A stretch of DNA of 43,741 nt, from assembly GCA_003158275.1 (NCBI GenBank), contig PMIN01000091.1, positions 4,877 through 48,617 on the forward strand, written 5' to 3'. The DNA is from Methanobacteriota archaeon (GTDB taxonomy: Archaea; Halobacteriota; Bog-38; Methanoflorentales; Methanoflorentaceae). The notes beneath the pieces were generated by a model. The model did not search any database and had not been told where the DNA came from. It saw only the letters and a list, made by a program, of their open reading frames with translations. Shown one piece after another: positions 35,048 to 43,741 of the stretch; position 1 is the stretch's first letter; every line of letters begins with the position of its first letter. The position numbers were made by a program, and so were the translations under genes.

Positions 35048-36010
35048 ATGCCGACAGCACTGATAACCGGCATTACAGGACAAGACGGCTCATATCTTGC
35101 TGAACTGCTTCTTGAAAAGGGCTATGAAGTCTACGGTCTAGTGAGGCGACTAAGCACCCCCAATGAGACGCGAATAGAGGCGATCATAGATGAGCTCGTG
35201 CTGCTCGAGGGCGATCTCACCGACCAGTCGTCGCTCAACATCGCGCTGCAGACCGCCATGCCTGATGAGGTCTACAACCTTGCCGCACAATCGTTTGTCG
35301 CCACGTCCTGGAACCAGCCGGAGCTGACCGGCGACGTCACCGGACTTGGCGTCGTTCGCGTCCTGGAAGCGGTGCGGCACTTCTGCCCCACAGCACGGTT
35401 CTACCAGGCCTCGAGCAGCGAAATGTTTGGCACGTCGCCGCAGCCGTCGAAAAGTGAGATCACGCCATTCCACCCGCGAAGTCCGTATGCCGTAGCAAAA
35501 GTGTTTGGGCATTATGCGACGATCAATTATCGAGAGAGTTACGGGCTGTATTGCTGTAACGGTATCTGCTTCAACCACGAGTCTCCGCGGCGCGGCATAG
35601 AGTTCGTGACGAAGAAAATCTCAGACGGAGTCGCGCGCATCTCTTGCAACCAGGCGAACGAGCTTCGCTTAGGCAACCTAGAAGTGCGCCGCGACTGGGG
35701 TTTTGCCGGCGATTACGTGAAGGCGATGTGGCTCATGCTGCAGCAGGATGAGCCTGATGACTACGTGATCGCCACCGGCGAGAACCATTCGGTGAGGGAC
35801 TTCGCCGCGCTCGCATTCGATCACGTCGGTTTGGACTGGGAGAAGTACGTCACAATCGACGAGCGATTTATGCGGCCCGCAGAAGTACCTGATTTGAAGG
35901 GAGACGCGTCAAAAGCCCGTGCCAGGTTGGGCTGGGCACCCGAGACCTCGTTTGAGGCACTCGTGCATATGATGGTGGAGGCCGATGTGGCACGATACAG
36001 CCAAGCCTAA
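35048..36010 (+). CDS. gmd: GDP-mannose 4,6-dehydratase
   Basis: 320 residues. Converts GDP-mannose to GDP-4-keto-6-deoxymannose in the cytoplasm. GITGQDGSYLAELLLEKGY is the NADP-binding motif, ASSSEMFG carries the catalytic Ser/Glu, and SPYAVAKVFGHY the Tyr-Lys pair. CFNHESPRRG, RLGNLEVRRDWGFAGDYV and NHSVRDF are the Gmd-specific motifs. It is somewhat shorter than bacterial Gmd (about 345-370) but complete. GGTGGG lies just before the ATG, and a TATA-like tattcttata lies about 50 bases upstream. First gene of the gmd-GT4-GT4-DUF2206 operon. The next enzyme (Fcl or Rmd) is not in the window. Confidence 0.93.
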   Translation: MPTALITGITGQDGSYLAELLLEKGYEVYGLVRRLSTPNETRIEAIIDELVLLEGDLTDQSSLNIALQTAMPDEVYNLAAQSFVATSWNQPELTGDVTGLGVVRVLEAVRHFCPTARFYQASSSEMFGTSPQPSKSEITPFHPRSPYAVAKVFGHYATINYRESYGLYCCNGICFNHESPRRGIEFVTKKISDGVARISCNQANELRLGNLEVRRDWGFAGDYVKAMWLMLQQDEPDDYVIATGENHSVRDFAALAFDHVGLDWEKYVTIDERFMRPAEVPDLKGDASKARARLGWAPETSFEALVHMMVEADVARYSQA

Positions 36011-36073
36011 GGGATTAACCCTTACTCGTCTCTTTACCGCGCACACTGTCTCCGTTGAACACGTCCAAGCCCA

Positions 36074-37249
36074 ATGCGGCTTACCGAAGTATCTAAAATG
36101 AAGGTGACGTTGGTTCGAGGGCGGGGGATAGAGCCGGGCATAAACAAGATAGCGAGGGCGCTCGCAACGCACGGCTATTCGGTCAAGCTGCTGATTTGGG
36201 ACCGCGATGGTGTTGCCGGATCGTATAATACGGCGTTGTACCCCACGTACAAGTGTCGGATCAGGGCCCCATACGATCGACCGGCGGCGCTGCTGTACCT
36301 GCCGCTCTGGTGGGCATATGAGCTCGTGTTTCTTCTGCGAGACGATAGCGATGTCATACATGCAAGCGACTTAGATACGCTGCTCCCGGCCATACTCGCC
36401 AAACTCATCGGGAAGCGACAGCTCTGCTATTTTATCTATGACTTCTACGCAGATAATTTGCCTGACGGGGGATTTCAGGGGCTGAGGAAGCGCATTAGAC
36501 GGTTTGTCGGGCACCTTGAACGCACGGGAATCGGCTTCGCTGACGTGCTGTTTTTGGTGGATGAATCGCGCTTTGAAGAGGTCGACGGAGCACACATTAA
36601 GGAACTCTATTACGTCTACAACTCCCCGATTGATTGCGTAACAAGGCTCCATGCGAGTGCAGGAACCGCATCGAGGGCGCCTGCCGGCGAGATGGTTATA
36701 TTTTACGCAGGGGCGATGCACAGGTCCCGTGGGCTCAACTATATGTTCGACGCGGTGAGCGGTGTCGAAGGCGTGCGGCTTAAAGTGGCGGGGCCGATCA
36801 CTGACAACGAAGGGGTTCTGGACGAACTGAACCGCGTCGGGAGCAAGGCGCAGTATCTCGGGTTCTTGTCCTCGTACGACGACGTCATCAGGGAGACGCT
36901 GAAGGCGGATCTCTTGTTCCGGTTTGAAGATCCGAGGGTCCCCAAGACGAAGTATGCGAGCCCCGCCAAACTGTTTGAAGCAATGATGTGCGGAAAGCCG
37001 ATCATCGTAAGCGACGGTACTACAATGGCGAACATCGTTCGAAAGGAGCGGTGCGGGGTGGTGGTGCCGTACGGCGACGTGCCTGCACTCACCGACGCGC
37101 TAACAACGTGTAGGGAGGACCCGTCGCTCCGCGCCGAGCTCGGCAACAACGGGCGTCAGGCGTACGAAGAGCGTTACAGTTGGACGATCATGGAAGAACG
37201 CGTGCTTAACGGCTATCGCTCTCTTGGCCCGCTCGCGCGCACCGTTTGA
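36074..37249 (+). CDS. GT4 glycosyltransferase
   Basis: 391 residues, or 383 from the second ATG at 36098 (MKVTLVRG), which fits the usual GT4 start better. VIHASDLDTLLPAILAK and CYFIYDFYADNL lie in the N-terminal domain, MVIFYAGAMHRSRGLNYM opens the C-terminal domain, and SPAKLFEAMMCGKPIIVSDG near 307-326 is the donor-binding motif. It follows gmd after 63 bases and overlaps the next gene by four bases, so it probably uses the Gmd-derived sugar; this is inference. Confidence 0.88.
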   Translation: MRLTEVSKMKVTLVRGRGIEPGINKIARALATHGYSVKLLIWDRDGVAGSYNTALYPTYKCRIRAPYDRPAALLYLPLWWAYELVFLLRDDSDVIHASDLDTLLPAILAKLIGKRQLCYFIYDFYADNLPDGGFQGLRKRIRRFVGHLERTGIGFADVLFLVDESRFEEVDGAHIKELYYVYNSPIDCVTRLHASAGTASRAPAGEMVIFYAGAMHRSRGLNYMFDAVSGVEGVRLKVAGPITDNEGVLDELNRVGSKAQYLGFLSSYDDVIRETLKADLLFRFEDPRVPKTKYASPAKLFEAMMCGKPIIVSDGTTMANIVRKERCGVVVPYGDVPALTDALTTCREDPSLRAELGNNGRQAYEERYSWTIMEERVLNGYRSLGPLARTV

Positions 37250-38451
37250 GGATTGCCGTGAATGTCTTAGACATCACTATTCACGTAGGTCTCTCGCAGC
37301 CGAAGAATGGAGCACAGGAGAGGTACGCCAATCTCACAAAACAGCTCACTGCCAGAGGTAACAATGTTATCGTGCTCGAAGCCGCGGAGTTCGTCGATCC
37401 TGAAGACGCGACGCTTGCCACGATTTACTCGTACAGCGATCTCAAGTTCGTCGGTCGGACGCTGCGCGTTTTTCGCGACCTCGCACCGAGTTTTGTGCGC
37501 AGCGTCATACGAATACTGCGTGAGAACACCGTCGACCTCATTCAGATCTCGCATCCGAGCGGCGCTTTCGCCGTGAAGTTCGCCACCACGCTGACGGGCA
37601 GTAATGCACCGCTTGTCTATGCCCCTCACAACGTCGAATCGGAGCTCGTTACCGAGACTTTTTCCAGCGACCTCCAGTATACCTGGATCGAACGGGTCGT
37701 CCTTCCGCGGTATATCTTCTTGCTTGAGCTTCTCATCTGCCGGTTTGTCGCACAGCACGTTATCGCGGTAAGCGAGCGCGATAGGGGCATTATCATTAGG
37801 CGATTTCGACTTGCCCCTACAAAGATAACGGTCGTACCGTCCGGCTGTAGCTTGGATCAGTTGCCCAACGACGAAGAGAAAGCTCTCGCACGACGTGAGC
37901 AGGGCATAAGCGAGCACGCGCGCGTCATCCTGTTTCACGGCTATTATCCGTACCCGCCTAATCGCGAAGCGTTTGACGTCATTGAGCGGTACATCGCACC
38001 CAGACTAGGAACGGTCAACACAAACGTCTTGTTTTTGGTGGGCGGCACCGGCGCGCCAACATTTGAGCGAGAGAATGTGCGTTCAGTCGGCTTCATTGAG
38101 GACTTGCCGCGTTTTCTCGCCGCAGGAGAGATCGCGATCGTCCCGATAGGCACCGGAAGCGGAACGCGGCTAAAGATCTTGCAATACATGAATAGGGGGC
38201 TCCCCATCGTAACGACTGAAAAGGGTATCGAGGGCGTAACAGCACGCAACGGGGAACACGCGCTCATCGTGCCGACGATCGATGAACGATTCATCGACAA
38301 CGTGGCGTGCCTTCTTGAAAACGAAAGCGAACGAGCACGGTTAGGTGCTAACGCACGAAAGCTGCTTGAAGCGAAGTACACATGGAACGCCATCGGCGCG
38401 CAATTGCTCGGCGCATACAAGCGCGTACTGGAGGGCCGCCATGGTCCTTAA
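37246..38451 (+). CDS. GT4 glycosyltransferase
   Basis: 401 residues. RIAVNVLDITIHVG, LVYAPHNVESELVT (about 122-135) and HVIAVSERDR belong to the N-terminal domain. ITVVPSGCSLDQL ends it. VILFHGYYPYPPNREAF and IVPIGTGSGTRLKILQYMNRGLPIVTT (in pieces, near 300-325) form the donor site. The TTG start overlaps the previous stop as TTGA; a GTG four codons later would cut into the first beta strand, so TTG is preferred. The 3' end overlaps the next gene by 11 bases. Confidence 0.87.
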   Translation: MRIAVNVLDITIHVGLSQPKNGAQERYANLTKQLTARGNNVIVLEAAEFVDPEDATLATIYSYSDLKFVGRTLRVFRDLAPSFVRSVIRILRENTVDLIQISHPSGAFAVKFATTLTGSNAPLVYAPHNVESELVTETFSSDLQYTWIERVVLPRYIFLLELLICRFVAQHVIAVSERDRGIIIRRFRLAPTKITVVPSGCSLDQLPNDEEKALARREQGISEHARVILFHGYYPYPPNREAFDVIERYIAPRLGTVNTNVLFLVGGTGAPTFERENVRSVGFIEDLPRFLAAGEIAIVPIGTGSGTRLKILQYMNRGLPIVTTEKGIEGVTARNGEHALIVPTIDERFIDNVACLLENESERARLGANARKLLEAKYTWNAIGAQLLGAYKRVLEGRHGP

Positions 38452-40804
38452 TCCTCTCCTCATGAACGACTGGCCGCGCAAAAAGGCACTCATAGCAGTC
38501 CTCACCTTACAGTTTCTTGTCTGGGCCCTCATCGGACTCGACGCCGCAGGGGTGCAGATACCGCTTTTGCGGGGCCTGTTTGCCTTTGTGTACCTCTTGT
38601 TCGTTCCCGGTATGCTTGTCCTTCGGGCCCTCCGCCTGCACCAGCTCGGCGGCGTGCGCACGCCGCTCTTCGCCGTTGGTCTGAGCGTCGCGACTGTCAT
38701 GGGGACAGGACTCCTCATGGCCACAGTGTATCCGCTTCTCGGATTCGATAGGCCGATCACGCTTGTTCCGGTTGTGGTGACGGAAGGCGTCATCATTACC
38801 TTCCTCGCCGTACTGACTTATCGGCGCGATCCGGGTCTAACTGACGAAGGCGTCATTGATCGACGTGACGTGGTAACGCCGTCCGTATTAGCGCTGTGTG
38901 TGCTCCCATTTGTAAGCATATTTGCAACGTACGCGATGAATGCGTACGGCAGCAACGTGCTCCTGCTCGCACTCATCATCATTATCGCGATCACGGCGTT
39001 TTGGATCAGCACATCGGCATCCGTTCCAAAGAAGCTTTATCCACTCGCAGTATTCGTAATCGCGGTCGCCCTCCTCTATCACGGATCGCTGATCTCGTCT
39101 TACGTCTCGGGGTGGGACATCCAAAAGGAGCTCTATACCGCGAACGCTGTGCTTACCAACGCCCAGTGGAATGTGCACGCGCCTGGCGCAATCAACGGCG
39201 TGCTGAGCATTACGCTTCTTGCTCCACTTATCTCAATCGTGTCAGGCGTGAGCGTGGTGTGGGTTTTTAAGACGATCTATCCTCTCTTGTTCGCTCTCGT
39301 ACCGGTCGGTCTCTTCGTCGTGTTCAAAAAACAGACGAGCGACAGAATTGCCCTCTTAGCCGCCTTCTTTGTTACCTTTTTGTTCACTTTCTTCACCGAA
39401 ATGCCCGCACTCGCGCGACAGGAAATCGCCGAGCTGTTTCTGGTCCTGCTCTTAATCCTGCTAGTTGACAAAGGCATCGGACGCGCGCCCGGGAAAGCGC
39501 GCCTTTACGCGCTCTATGCAGTGTTCGCTGCGTCTGTTGTTGTGTCGCACTACGGGCTCGCGCTCATCTTCATTGTATATCTCGTCGTCGCGTGGCTGGT
39601 GCTTTTCCTCTTCGACAACCCGGCTATGCGCCACTTACATAGGGCCGCTCCTTATGGGCTGCAGGCAAAGCCTACGTCTCGCCCGAAACGGATGCTGACG
39701 CTGCCCTTCATCTTGTTGTTCGCGGCCTTCACGGCTGTGTGGTACGCGACGCTCGGGTCCGCGGCACTGAGCGCTGAAATCGCCCCTCACCTCACCGACA
39801 TTGATCGCACGCTTCTCTCCTCTCCTAATGTCTCCATCGTAATCGGAATCGGCGCTGCTGCGTATGTCTGCGCTCTTGTGATCGTCTACGTGCTCGCCGC
39901 GCGCGCCCAGCGGAAGGCTCCCACGTTGCCGCGACTGTTCGGGGCGCCGGTCGCTGTTCTCTCTGCGTCGCTCGCGCTCGCGCGTTATTACGGGCTTTCG
40001 ATTAACGAACTGCTCCAGCTCGGGACACTCTCGCCTCTCCACGAGGGGGCGGAGCTCCTTTACCTGCTCGGCCTACTTCTCATCGTTGTGGGGCTCGCGG
40101 CACTCGCGCTCCGTCGTTGTCGTTTCACGTTTGACCCAGAGTTCGCCGCGCTCGCGCTCGCGAGCCTTGCGGTGTTGACGACAGCAGCCGCCATACCTTT
40201 ATTGGCCGCCACTATCGGCACGACGAGACTCTATCAGATCTCAACGCTCCTGCTGGCCCCCTTCTGTGTTACCGGAGCGCTGCTGATCGTCGGGGTTCCT
40301 GCACGCTTGCGCGCGAAACGGCGTGAAAGGACAGGCGTGAGCCTCGCTTACAAGCTGGTCGCAGCGCTCTTTGTTGTGATGCTGTTGTTCAGCACTGGGC
40401 TCATCTACGAGGTCACGCGGCAGGATCCAACCTCATATTTCCTAAATAACTCCATTGATGGTCCTATTTTCAATGCGAGAGAGGTGGCTGGGGCTCAGTG
40501 GCTCTACTCGGTGAAAAGTAGTGACACGGGCACTGCGCCTGTGTACACCGACGTCTATCGCAGCCTTCTGCTATCTAGCATTGATTCCAATAATTCGTTC
40601 GAAATCCCCACTTACGCGCCGCACACGCCACTCGCCGCGTACGTCTTTCTGGGGACGTTCAATTTGCTCACAGGAACGACCGCGCAGGAATCTGGCGAAA
40701 CATTCCTCAACGGCACGGTGATATACCACGCAAGCTTGGCCGGTATCGCGGACACTCGCAATCGTATTTTTGACGACGGAGGCGCCGTCGTATACTACCG
40801 TTAG
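38441..40804 (+). CDS. DUF2206 large membrane protein
   Basis: 787 residues from the ATG at 38441, which has GGAGGG five bases upstream; the frame is open back to 38345, but that part is a shadow of the GT4 gene. The N-terminus (VQIPLLRGLFAFVYLLFVPGMLVLRALRLH, here in pieces) is the typical DUF2206 opening. About fifteen hydrophobic segments follow, then an extracytoplasmic tail of about 120 residues ending RNRIFDDGGAVVYY, the NxxYDNG-type end. DUF2206 proteins occur in archaeal glycan clusters and may be GT-C-type transferases or polymerases; no activity is established here. Last gene of the gmd operon. GC-rich coding by eye. Ends with TAG. Confidence 0.85.
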   Translation: MVLNPLLMNDWPRKKALIAVLTLQFLVWALIGLDAAGVQIPLLRGLFAFVYLLFVPGMLVLRALRLHQLGGVRTPLFAVGLSVATVMGTGLLMATVYPLLGFDRPITLVPVVVTEGVIITFLAVLTYRRDPGLTDEGVIDRRDVVTPSVLALCVLPFVSIFATYAMNAYGSNVLLLALIIIIAITAFWISTSASVPKKLYPLAVFVIAVALLYHGSLISSYVSGWDIQKELYTANAVLTNAQWNVHAPGAINGVLSITLLAPLISIVSGVSVVWVFKTIYPLLFALVPVGLFVVFKKQTSDRIALLAAFFVTFLFTFFTEMPALARQEIAELFLVLLLILLVDKGIGRAPGKARLYALYAVFAASVVVSHYGLALIFIVYLVVAWLVLFLFDNPAMRHLHRAAPYGLQAKPTSRPKRMLTLPFILLFAAFTAVWYATLGSAALSAEIAPHLTDIDRTLLSSPNVSIVIGIGAAAYVCALVIVYVLAARAQRKAPTLPRLFGAPVAVLSASLALARYYGLSINELLQLGTLSPLHEGAELLYLLGLLLIVVGLAALALRRCRFTFDPEFAALALASLAVLTTAAAIPLLAATIGTTRLYQISTLLLAPFCVTGALLIVGVPARLRAKRRERTGVSLAYKLVAALFVVMLLFSTGLIYEVTRQDPTSYFLNNSIDGPIFNAREVAGAQWLYSVKSSDTGTAPVYTDVYRSLLLSSIDSNNSFEIPTYAPHTPLAAYVFLGTFNLLTGTTAQESGETFLNGTVIYHASLAGIADTRNRIFDDGGAVVYYR

Positions 40805-40947
40805 CGACGGGCACGCTATCGCTCCGGACATTTAGGTGATTGAAGAATTGGTTATAGTGCGTTTGGCATAACGATTAATCACCTTGAAGTTTGCAATGGA
40901 ATATGGCCTAATTGGGCTGAATTTAGGCTTCTCAGGTCGTTTCATCA

Positions 40948-41829
40948 TTACAACTTTAGAAAGAGTCCATCAAAAACACCCTTGCATTGTGATCTGAAGG
41001 CTTTGTAATCCCTTTTGCGAAGCAGGATGACGGCGCTGCGTAGCCAAAACGTAAAGAAGAAAAAGGATAGCAGAAATGAGATCCATTGCTTCTGGGTCGC
41101 GTGGGTTTTCCAGAACCAAAACTTGTTTCTCGTGTAGTAATACTCATAAAATCCACTCACTCGTCTTGCAGTGTACGATTGCTTGTGCCACACTCTGGCG
41201 GCCGAAACGCACACAACCCGATAACCTGCTTTTTTTAAGCGGAAACATAAATCGGTGTCCTCCCAATATGCAAAGTACTTCCTGTTAAACAGTCCGACAC
41301 TTTCAAGGACTCTTGGGTCTGCAAAAAAGAAGCTAACGTAATCTACGTCTGCTATTTTAGTCTTGACGTCAATCTCACTGACGTGGGGAAGGGCCACAGT
41401 TCCTGTGTTCCAACGTAAGTTTCCGCACCCATAGTCGATCGTCGCCTTCTTTTTCATCGAGTAAACGATCGGTCCTGCCGCCCCGATCGTCGTATCTTTT
41501 ATCAGGGTATCTGATAGCTCCGCGAGTACATTGCGGTCGAGAACAGTATCGTTGTTAATTGTGAAAACATAATCGGCTCCGCATTGCAGCGCAGCTCGAA
41601 TACCAATATTCTGCCCTTCAGGAACCCCCTCATTTACTTTGTTTTGAATCAAATGAACGCCCGGAAAAGCGTCCGTTACAAATGCCTGGGAGCCATCAGA
41701 AGAGTTATTGTCCACCACAATGACGGTATAATTTGGATAGTCCAGCCTCTGAACGGAATTAAGGCACTCGTTCAACACCTCTTTTCCATTCATGTTCAGA
41801 ATAATAATGACAATTTTGGGAGTATACAT
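40948..41829 (-). CDS. GT2 glycosyltransferase, rhamnosyltransferase-like (type B, copy 3)
   Basis: 293 residues from the ATG at 41829. KIVIIILNMNGKEVLNEC, VIVVDNNSSDGSQ, YVFTINNDTVLDRNV and FAYWEDTDLCFRLKKAGY are the GT2 motifs, and VWHKQSYTARR follows. It is related along its whole length to 24142-25026, even to the hydrophobic stretch before the C-terminus and the final GVFDGL, so the two probably arose by duplication. The usual NWNG is NMNG here. A TTG nine bases upstream is possible, but the TATA-like box fits 41829. Confidence 0.88.
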   Translation of the reverse strand: MYTPKIVIIILNMNGKEVLNECLNSVQRLDYPNYTVIVVDNNSSDGSQAFVTDAFPGVHLIQNKVNEGVPEGQNIGIRAALQCGADYVFTINNDTVLDRNVLAELSDTLIKDTTIGAAGPIVYSMKKKATIDYGCGNLRWNTGTVALPHVSEIDVKTKIADVDYVSFFFADPRVLESVGLFNRKYFAYWEDTDLCFRLKKAGYRVVCVSAARVWHKQSYTARRVSGFYEYYYTRNKFWFWKTHATQKQWISFLLSFFFFTFWLRSAVILLRKRDYKAFRSQCKGVFDGLFLKL

Positions 41830-42390
41830 CTTTAACAAACCTATCGCTGCATTATTATTGAACTCTTCTCACACACGAGGTGACATAGACTGAGGTTGTT
41901 TAGTTTGCGGCGCGTAGAGGTAACGCGCGTGAGCAGTGTGACTGAACAACGAGACAAGCTAAACAGCCGCAGATCCACGCCCATCAGACATTGCCGCGCT
42001 TTGCTAGCGTATTCGATGAAAGCAGGGTCAGGACGAAAGAAGACATTACCCCCTCTTGTGCCGTTTCAAGGAGGCAACGGTGGCCACTCAGAGCTTGAAA
42101 CATGAGCGCATCAAAAGAGAGCGCGAGCGCACAGATGCGGCAGGCTATCAGCTTATCCAGGCAACTCCTACTTATTGGGGGCCGTGCGGCATACGTGCGA
42201 GATAGATACACGGTTAAACCAGCAATGAACAAAATATGCAGGCGCCAGTCGAGCAACCGAGCGCGTTTTTCACAGGCTTAACTTCAATGCCTTACCGATG
42301 AACGGGCTGGTCGGAAACTAGATGAGCAGACCCGCCAAGTGTTTTTCAGAAGGTACGTCTCCCGACAATCCATAGTAGGCGGGAATAATA
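41830..42390. other. Divergent gap, no convincing gene
   Basis: Apart from the TATA-like box above, there is a 90-codon minus-strand ORF (41984-42256) starting with a hydrophobic HILFIAGLTVYL, but no family and a poor continuation. Possibly debris. Confidence 0.4.
41851..41860 (-). promoter_or_regulatory. TATA-like box of the GT2 gene
   Basis: Minus strand reads caataataat, centred some 27 bases from the ATG at 41829. This predicts a leaderless mRNA. Confidence 0.4.
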
Positions 42391-43218
42391 ATGATCTCTG
42401 TAATTTGCGCTTATAACAATGAGCAAACGTTCAAGACTTGCTTGCTTAAAAGCCTGTCAGAACAAAAAACCAATTGTGAGATCATCGCAATAGACAATAC
42501 AAAGAGTCGATTCAAGTCTGCCGCCGAAGCGTTTAACTGGGGCGCCGCAACGGCTGCGGGAGACTACTTGATGTTTGTGCATCAGGATATCGATCTATAT
42601 TCAGATTCGTGGTTTGACGGTACAGAAGAACTATTAGATTCCTTACCCGATCTCGGCATTGCTGGAGTGGCAGGAATAAGCGAGCCCGGTTGGCCCTCTA
42701 AGAAGCGACGCAGCTATACGATCCATCGCACGACGCAAGCGCAATGCCGAAATGTCATCACTCACGGTCCGCAACGGGAGCGGTGGGGCACGCCTATACA
42801 AGCGCCAGAACCAGTGCAAACCCTCGATGAGTGTCTTGTGATAATCCCAAAATCGATATACAAGATAATGCAATTTGACGAAGTTACGTGCGACAGCTGG
42901 CATCTCTACGCGGCCGATTACTGTTTGAGCGTTGCGGAGCTGGGGTTTGGCGTTTATGCAATCCCTAGGTCCGTCTACCATCAGTCAAAAGGCTACAAAG
43001 AGCCAAGCACGTTGAGAACCACTGTAGCCCTCGCACTCCCTGAAGAGTACTACCGCACCCTAGAACACGTACTCAAAAAACACAAGGACCACTACAAATG
43101 GATTCACACGTCGGTCGCGTCCTGGAATACGACATATCCGCTTGGTTTGCAGAAGGCGAAGCTTGTTATCAGGGACTTCATCGTATCCCGTATATTCAAA
43201 AATAGCTGCAATGGATGA
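42391..43218 (+). CDS. GT2-like glycosyltransferase of the HQD type
   Basis: 275 residues. ISVICAYNNEQTFKTCLLKSL and IIAIDNTKSRF start the GT-A domain, with FNWGAATAAGDYLMFVHQDIDL near 49-70: the HQD motif replaces the DXD, as in the Glyco_tranf_2_5/StrF-like group. DECLVIIPKSI and a region with SWHLYAADYCLSVAELGFGVYAIP form the acceptor side, and YHQSKGYKEP follows. No membrane segment. The ATG follows an A/T-rich gaataata, and GGCGGG is 8-13 bases upstream. The sugar is unknown. Confidence 0.85.
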   Translation: MISVICAYNNEQTFKTCLLKSLSEQKTNCEIIAIDNTKSRFKSAAEAFNWGAATAAGDYLMFVHQDIDLYSDSWFDGTEELLDSLPDLGIAGVAGISEPGWPSKKRRSYTIHRTTQAQCRNVITHGPQRERWGTPIQAPEPVQTLDECLVIIPKSIYKIMQFDEVTCDSWHLYAADYCLSVAELGFGVYAIPRSVYHQSKGYKEPSTLRTTVALALPEEYYRTLEHVLKKHKDHYKWIHTSVASWNTTYPLGLQKAKLVIRDFIVSRIFKNSCNG

Positions 43219-43741
43219 TAAACAACGACGACCTTCAAAACCTTGATCTTGTCTTCGCACGATGCCGACGAGGTTATCGCTCATAATTTGTGATCTATGC
43301 TATCAAGAGCTTTGAGTCGCTGTGTATGGGACCTAATTTGATTATGGGGATACTTTGTTTGGCCCATGATATTCCGACTCGGTGGCAGCGAACAGTACGT
43401 GAGGGGCGTTCTTGGAAGTCACGTCGATCTGCTAAGTGGATCTACAGAAGAGCATTTTCAATGCCAGGGAGATAAGGAAGTTTAAAAAGCGAGCCAAGGC
43501 GTTGAAACGAGCCGAACAGCGATCATGGGGCATTTCGCGTGAGAAAATGGACGAAGCAGCGAACTTCGCAGCATCGTGCTGAGATCTGGCGCAGGCGGTC
43601 CGAAGAACGTACTTAGGCTCTCTGCGGGTAGGCAGGAGCGACCTAGCTATCGTTAGGTGTCGCAGCAACTCACGGATCGGGGATGAGGCTGCCTCGTTTC
43701 GTTGCGAAGGCGGCAATAGAGCAGCTTCAGGTCATGTATCT
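43219..43741. other. Gap at the right edge, possible decayed coding sequence
   Basis: A 61-codon ORF at 43290-43475 (FESLCMGPNLIMGIL, RWQRTVREGRSWKSRR) is followed in another frame by a 48-codon ORF. That second frame continues after one TGA, open to the window edge. It looks like a gene broken by a frameshift and a stop, but no family is recognised. Confidence 0.35.
43436..43582 (+). pseudogene. Short basic ORF, possible gene fragment
   Basis: 48 codons from a GTG, ending in TGA. It is rich in Lys, Arg and Ala (REIRKFKKRAKALKRAEQR, then SREKMDEAANFAAS) and looks helical. The same frame stays open beyond the TGA to 43741. Not assigned to a family. Confidence 0.25.

Noticed and set aside
37267-37938. 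223-codon minus-strand ORF
   Set aside because: Antisense to a clear GT4 gene with all its motifs; no recognisable protein signature.
38345-38440. Longer start for the DUF2206 protein
   Set aside because: The extension is a frame shadow of the upstream GT4 gene, and GGAGGG five bases before 38441 decides the start.

Overview
The window looks like one long surface-polysaccharide / glycosylation island from an archaeon, most likely a euryarchaeote. The archaeal signs are families known mainly from archaea: a cupin-type glucose-6-phosphate isomerase, DUF1616 and DUF2206 membrane proteins, and a DUF2334 deacetylase-like protein. Several starts also have archaeal TATA-like boxes about 25 bases from a leaderless or short-leader start. 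Other genes have GGAGG/GAGGG/GGTG ribosome-binding sites, and GTG and TTG starts are common. I see no rRNA, tRNA, CRISPR array or intact insertion sequence. The species cannot be fixed from this window.

Layout. (1) Positions 1-1886, plus strand: the 3' part of a Wzx/MATE-type flippase, then the cupin glucose-6-phosphate isomerase. (2) Positions 1887-26245, mostly minus strand, loosely packed, with non-coding gaps of 0.4-1.1 kb and more AT-rich by eye. It holds two methyltransferases, a second flippase split by one in-frame TAG, a glycerol-phosphate/CDP module (cytidylyltransferase-like protein, GlpA-like flavoprotein and a divergent CDP-glycerol glycerophosphotransferase), UDP-ManNAc dehydrogenase, and eight glycosyltransferases. 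Six of those eight are arranged as two GT4-GT2-GT2 sets in the same order. (3) Positions 26246-40804, tighter and more GC-rich: a DPM-synthase-like GT2, a small membrane protein, DUF1616 proteins, a GT2, a large polymerase-like membrane protein, a DUF2334 protein, then the plus-strand operon gmd-GT4-GT4-DUF2206. (4) Positions 40805-43741: two more GT2 genes and gaps resembling region 2.

How it may work together (inference). The isomerase supplies fructose-6-phosphate. Gmd makes GDP-4-keto-6-deoxymannose, WecC makes UDP-ManNAcA, and the cytidylyltransferase/GlpA/TagF-like set may make and transfer a CDP-activated glycerol-like unit. GT2 and GT4 enzymes would build lipid-linked glycans on the cytoplasmic face, flippases would export them, and the large membrane proteins, DUF1616 and DUF2334 proteins would act at or outside the membrane. 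Expected partner enzymes (UDP-GlcNAc 2-epimerase, the GDP-keto-sugar reductase, an oligosaccharyltransferase) are not in the window.

Most interesting points: a polyol-phosphate (teichoic-acid-like) module in an archaeal setting; a flippase whose only lesion is an amber codon; the repeated GT4-GT2-GT2 order; a pair of diverged repeats and gene fragments in the gaps showing gene decay; and a free-standing DUF1616 C-terminal domain beside the full-length protein.
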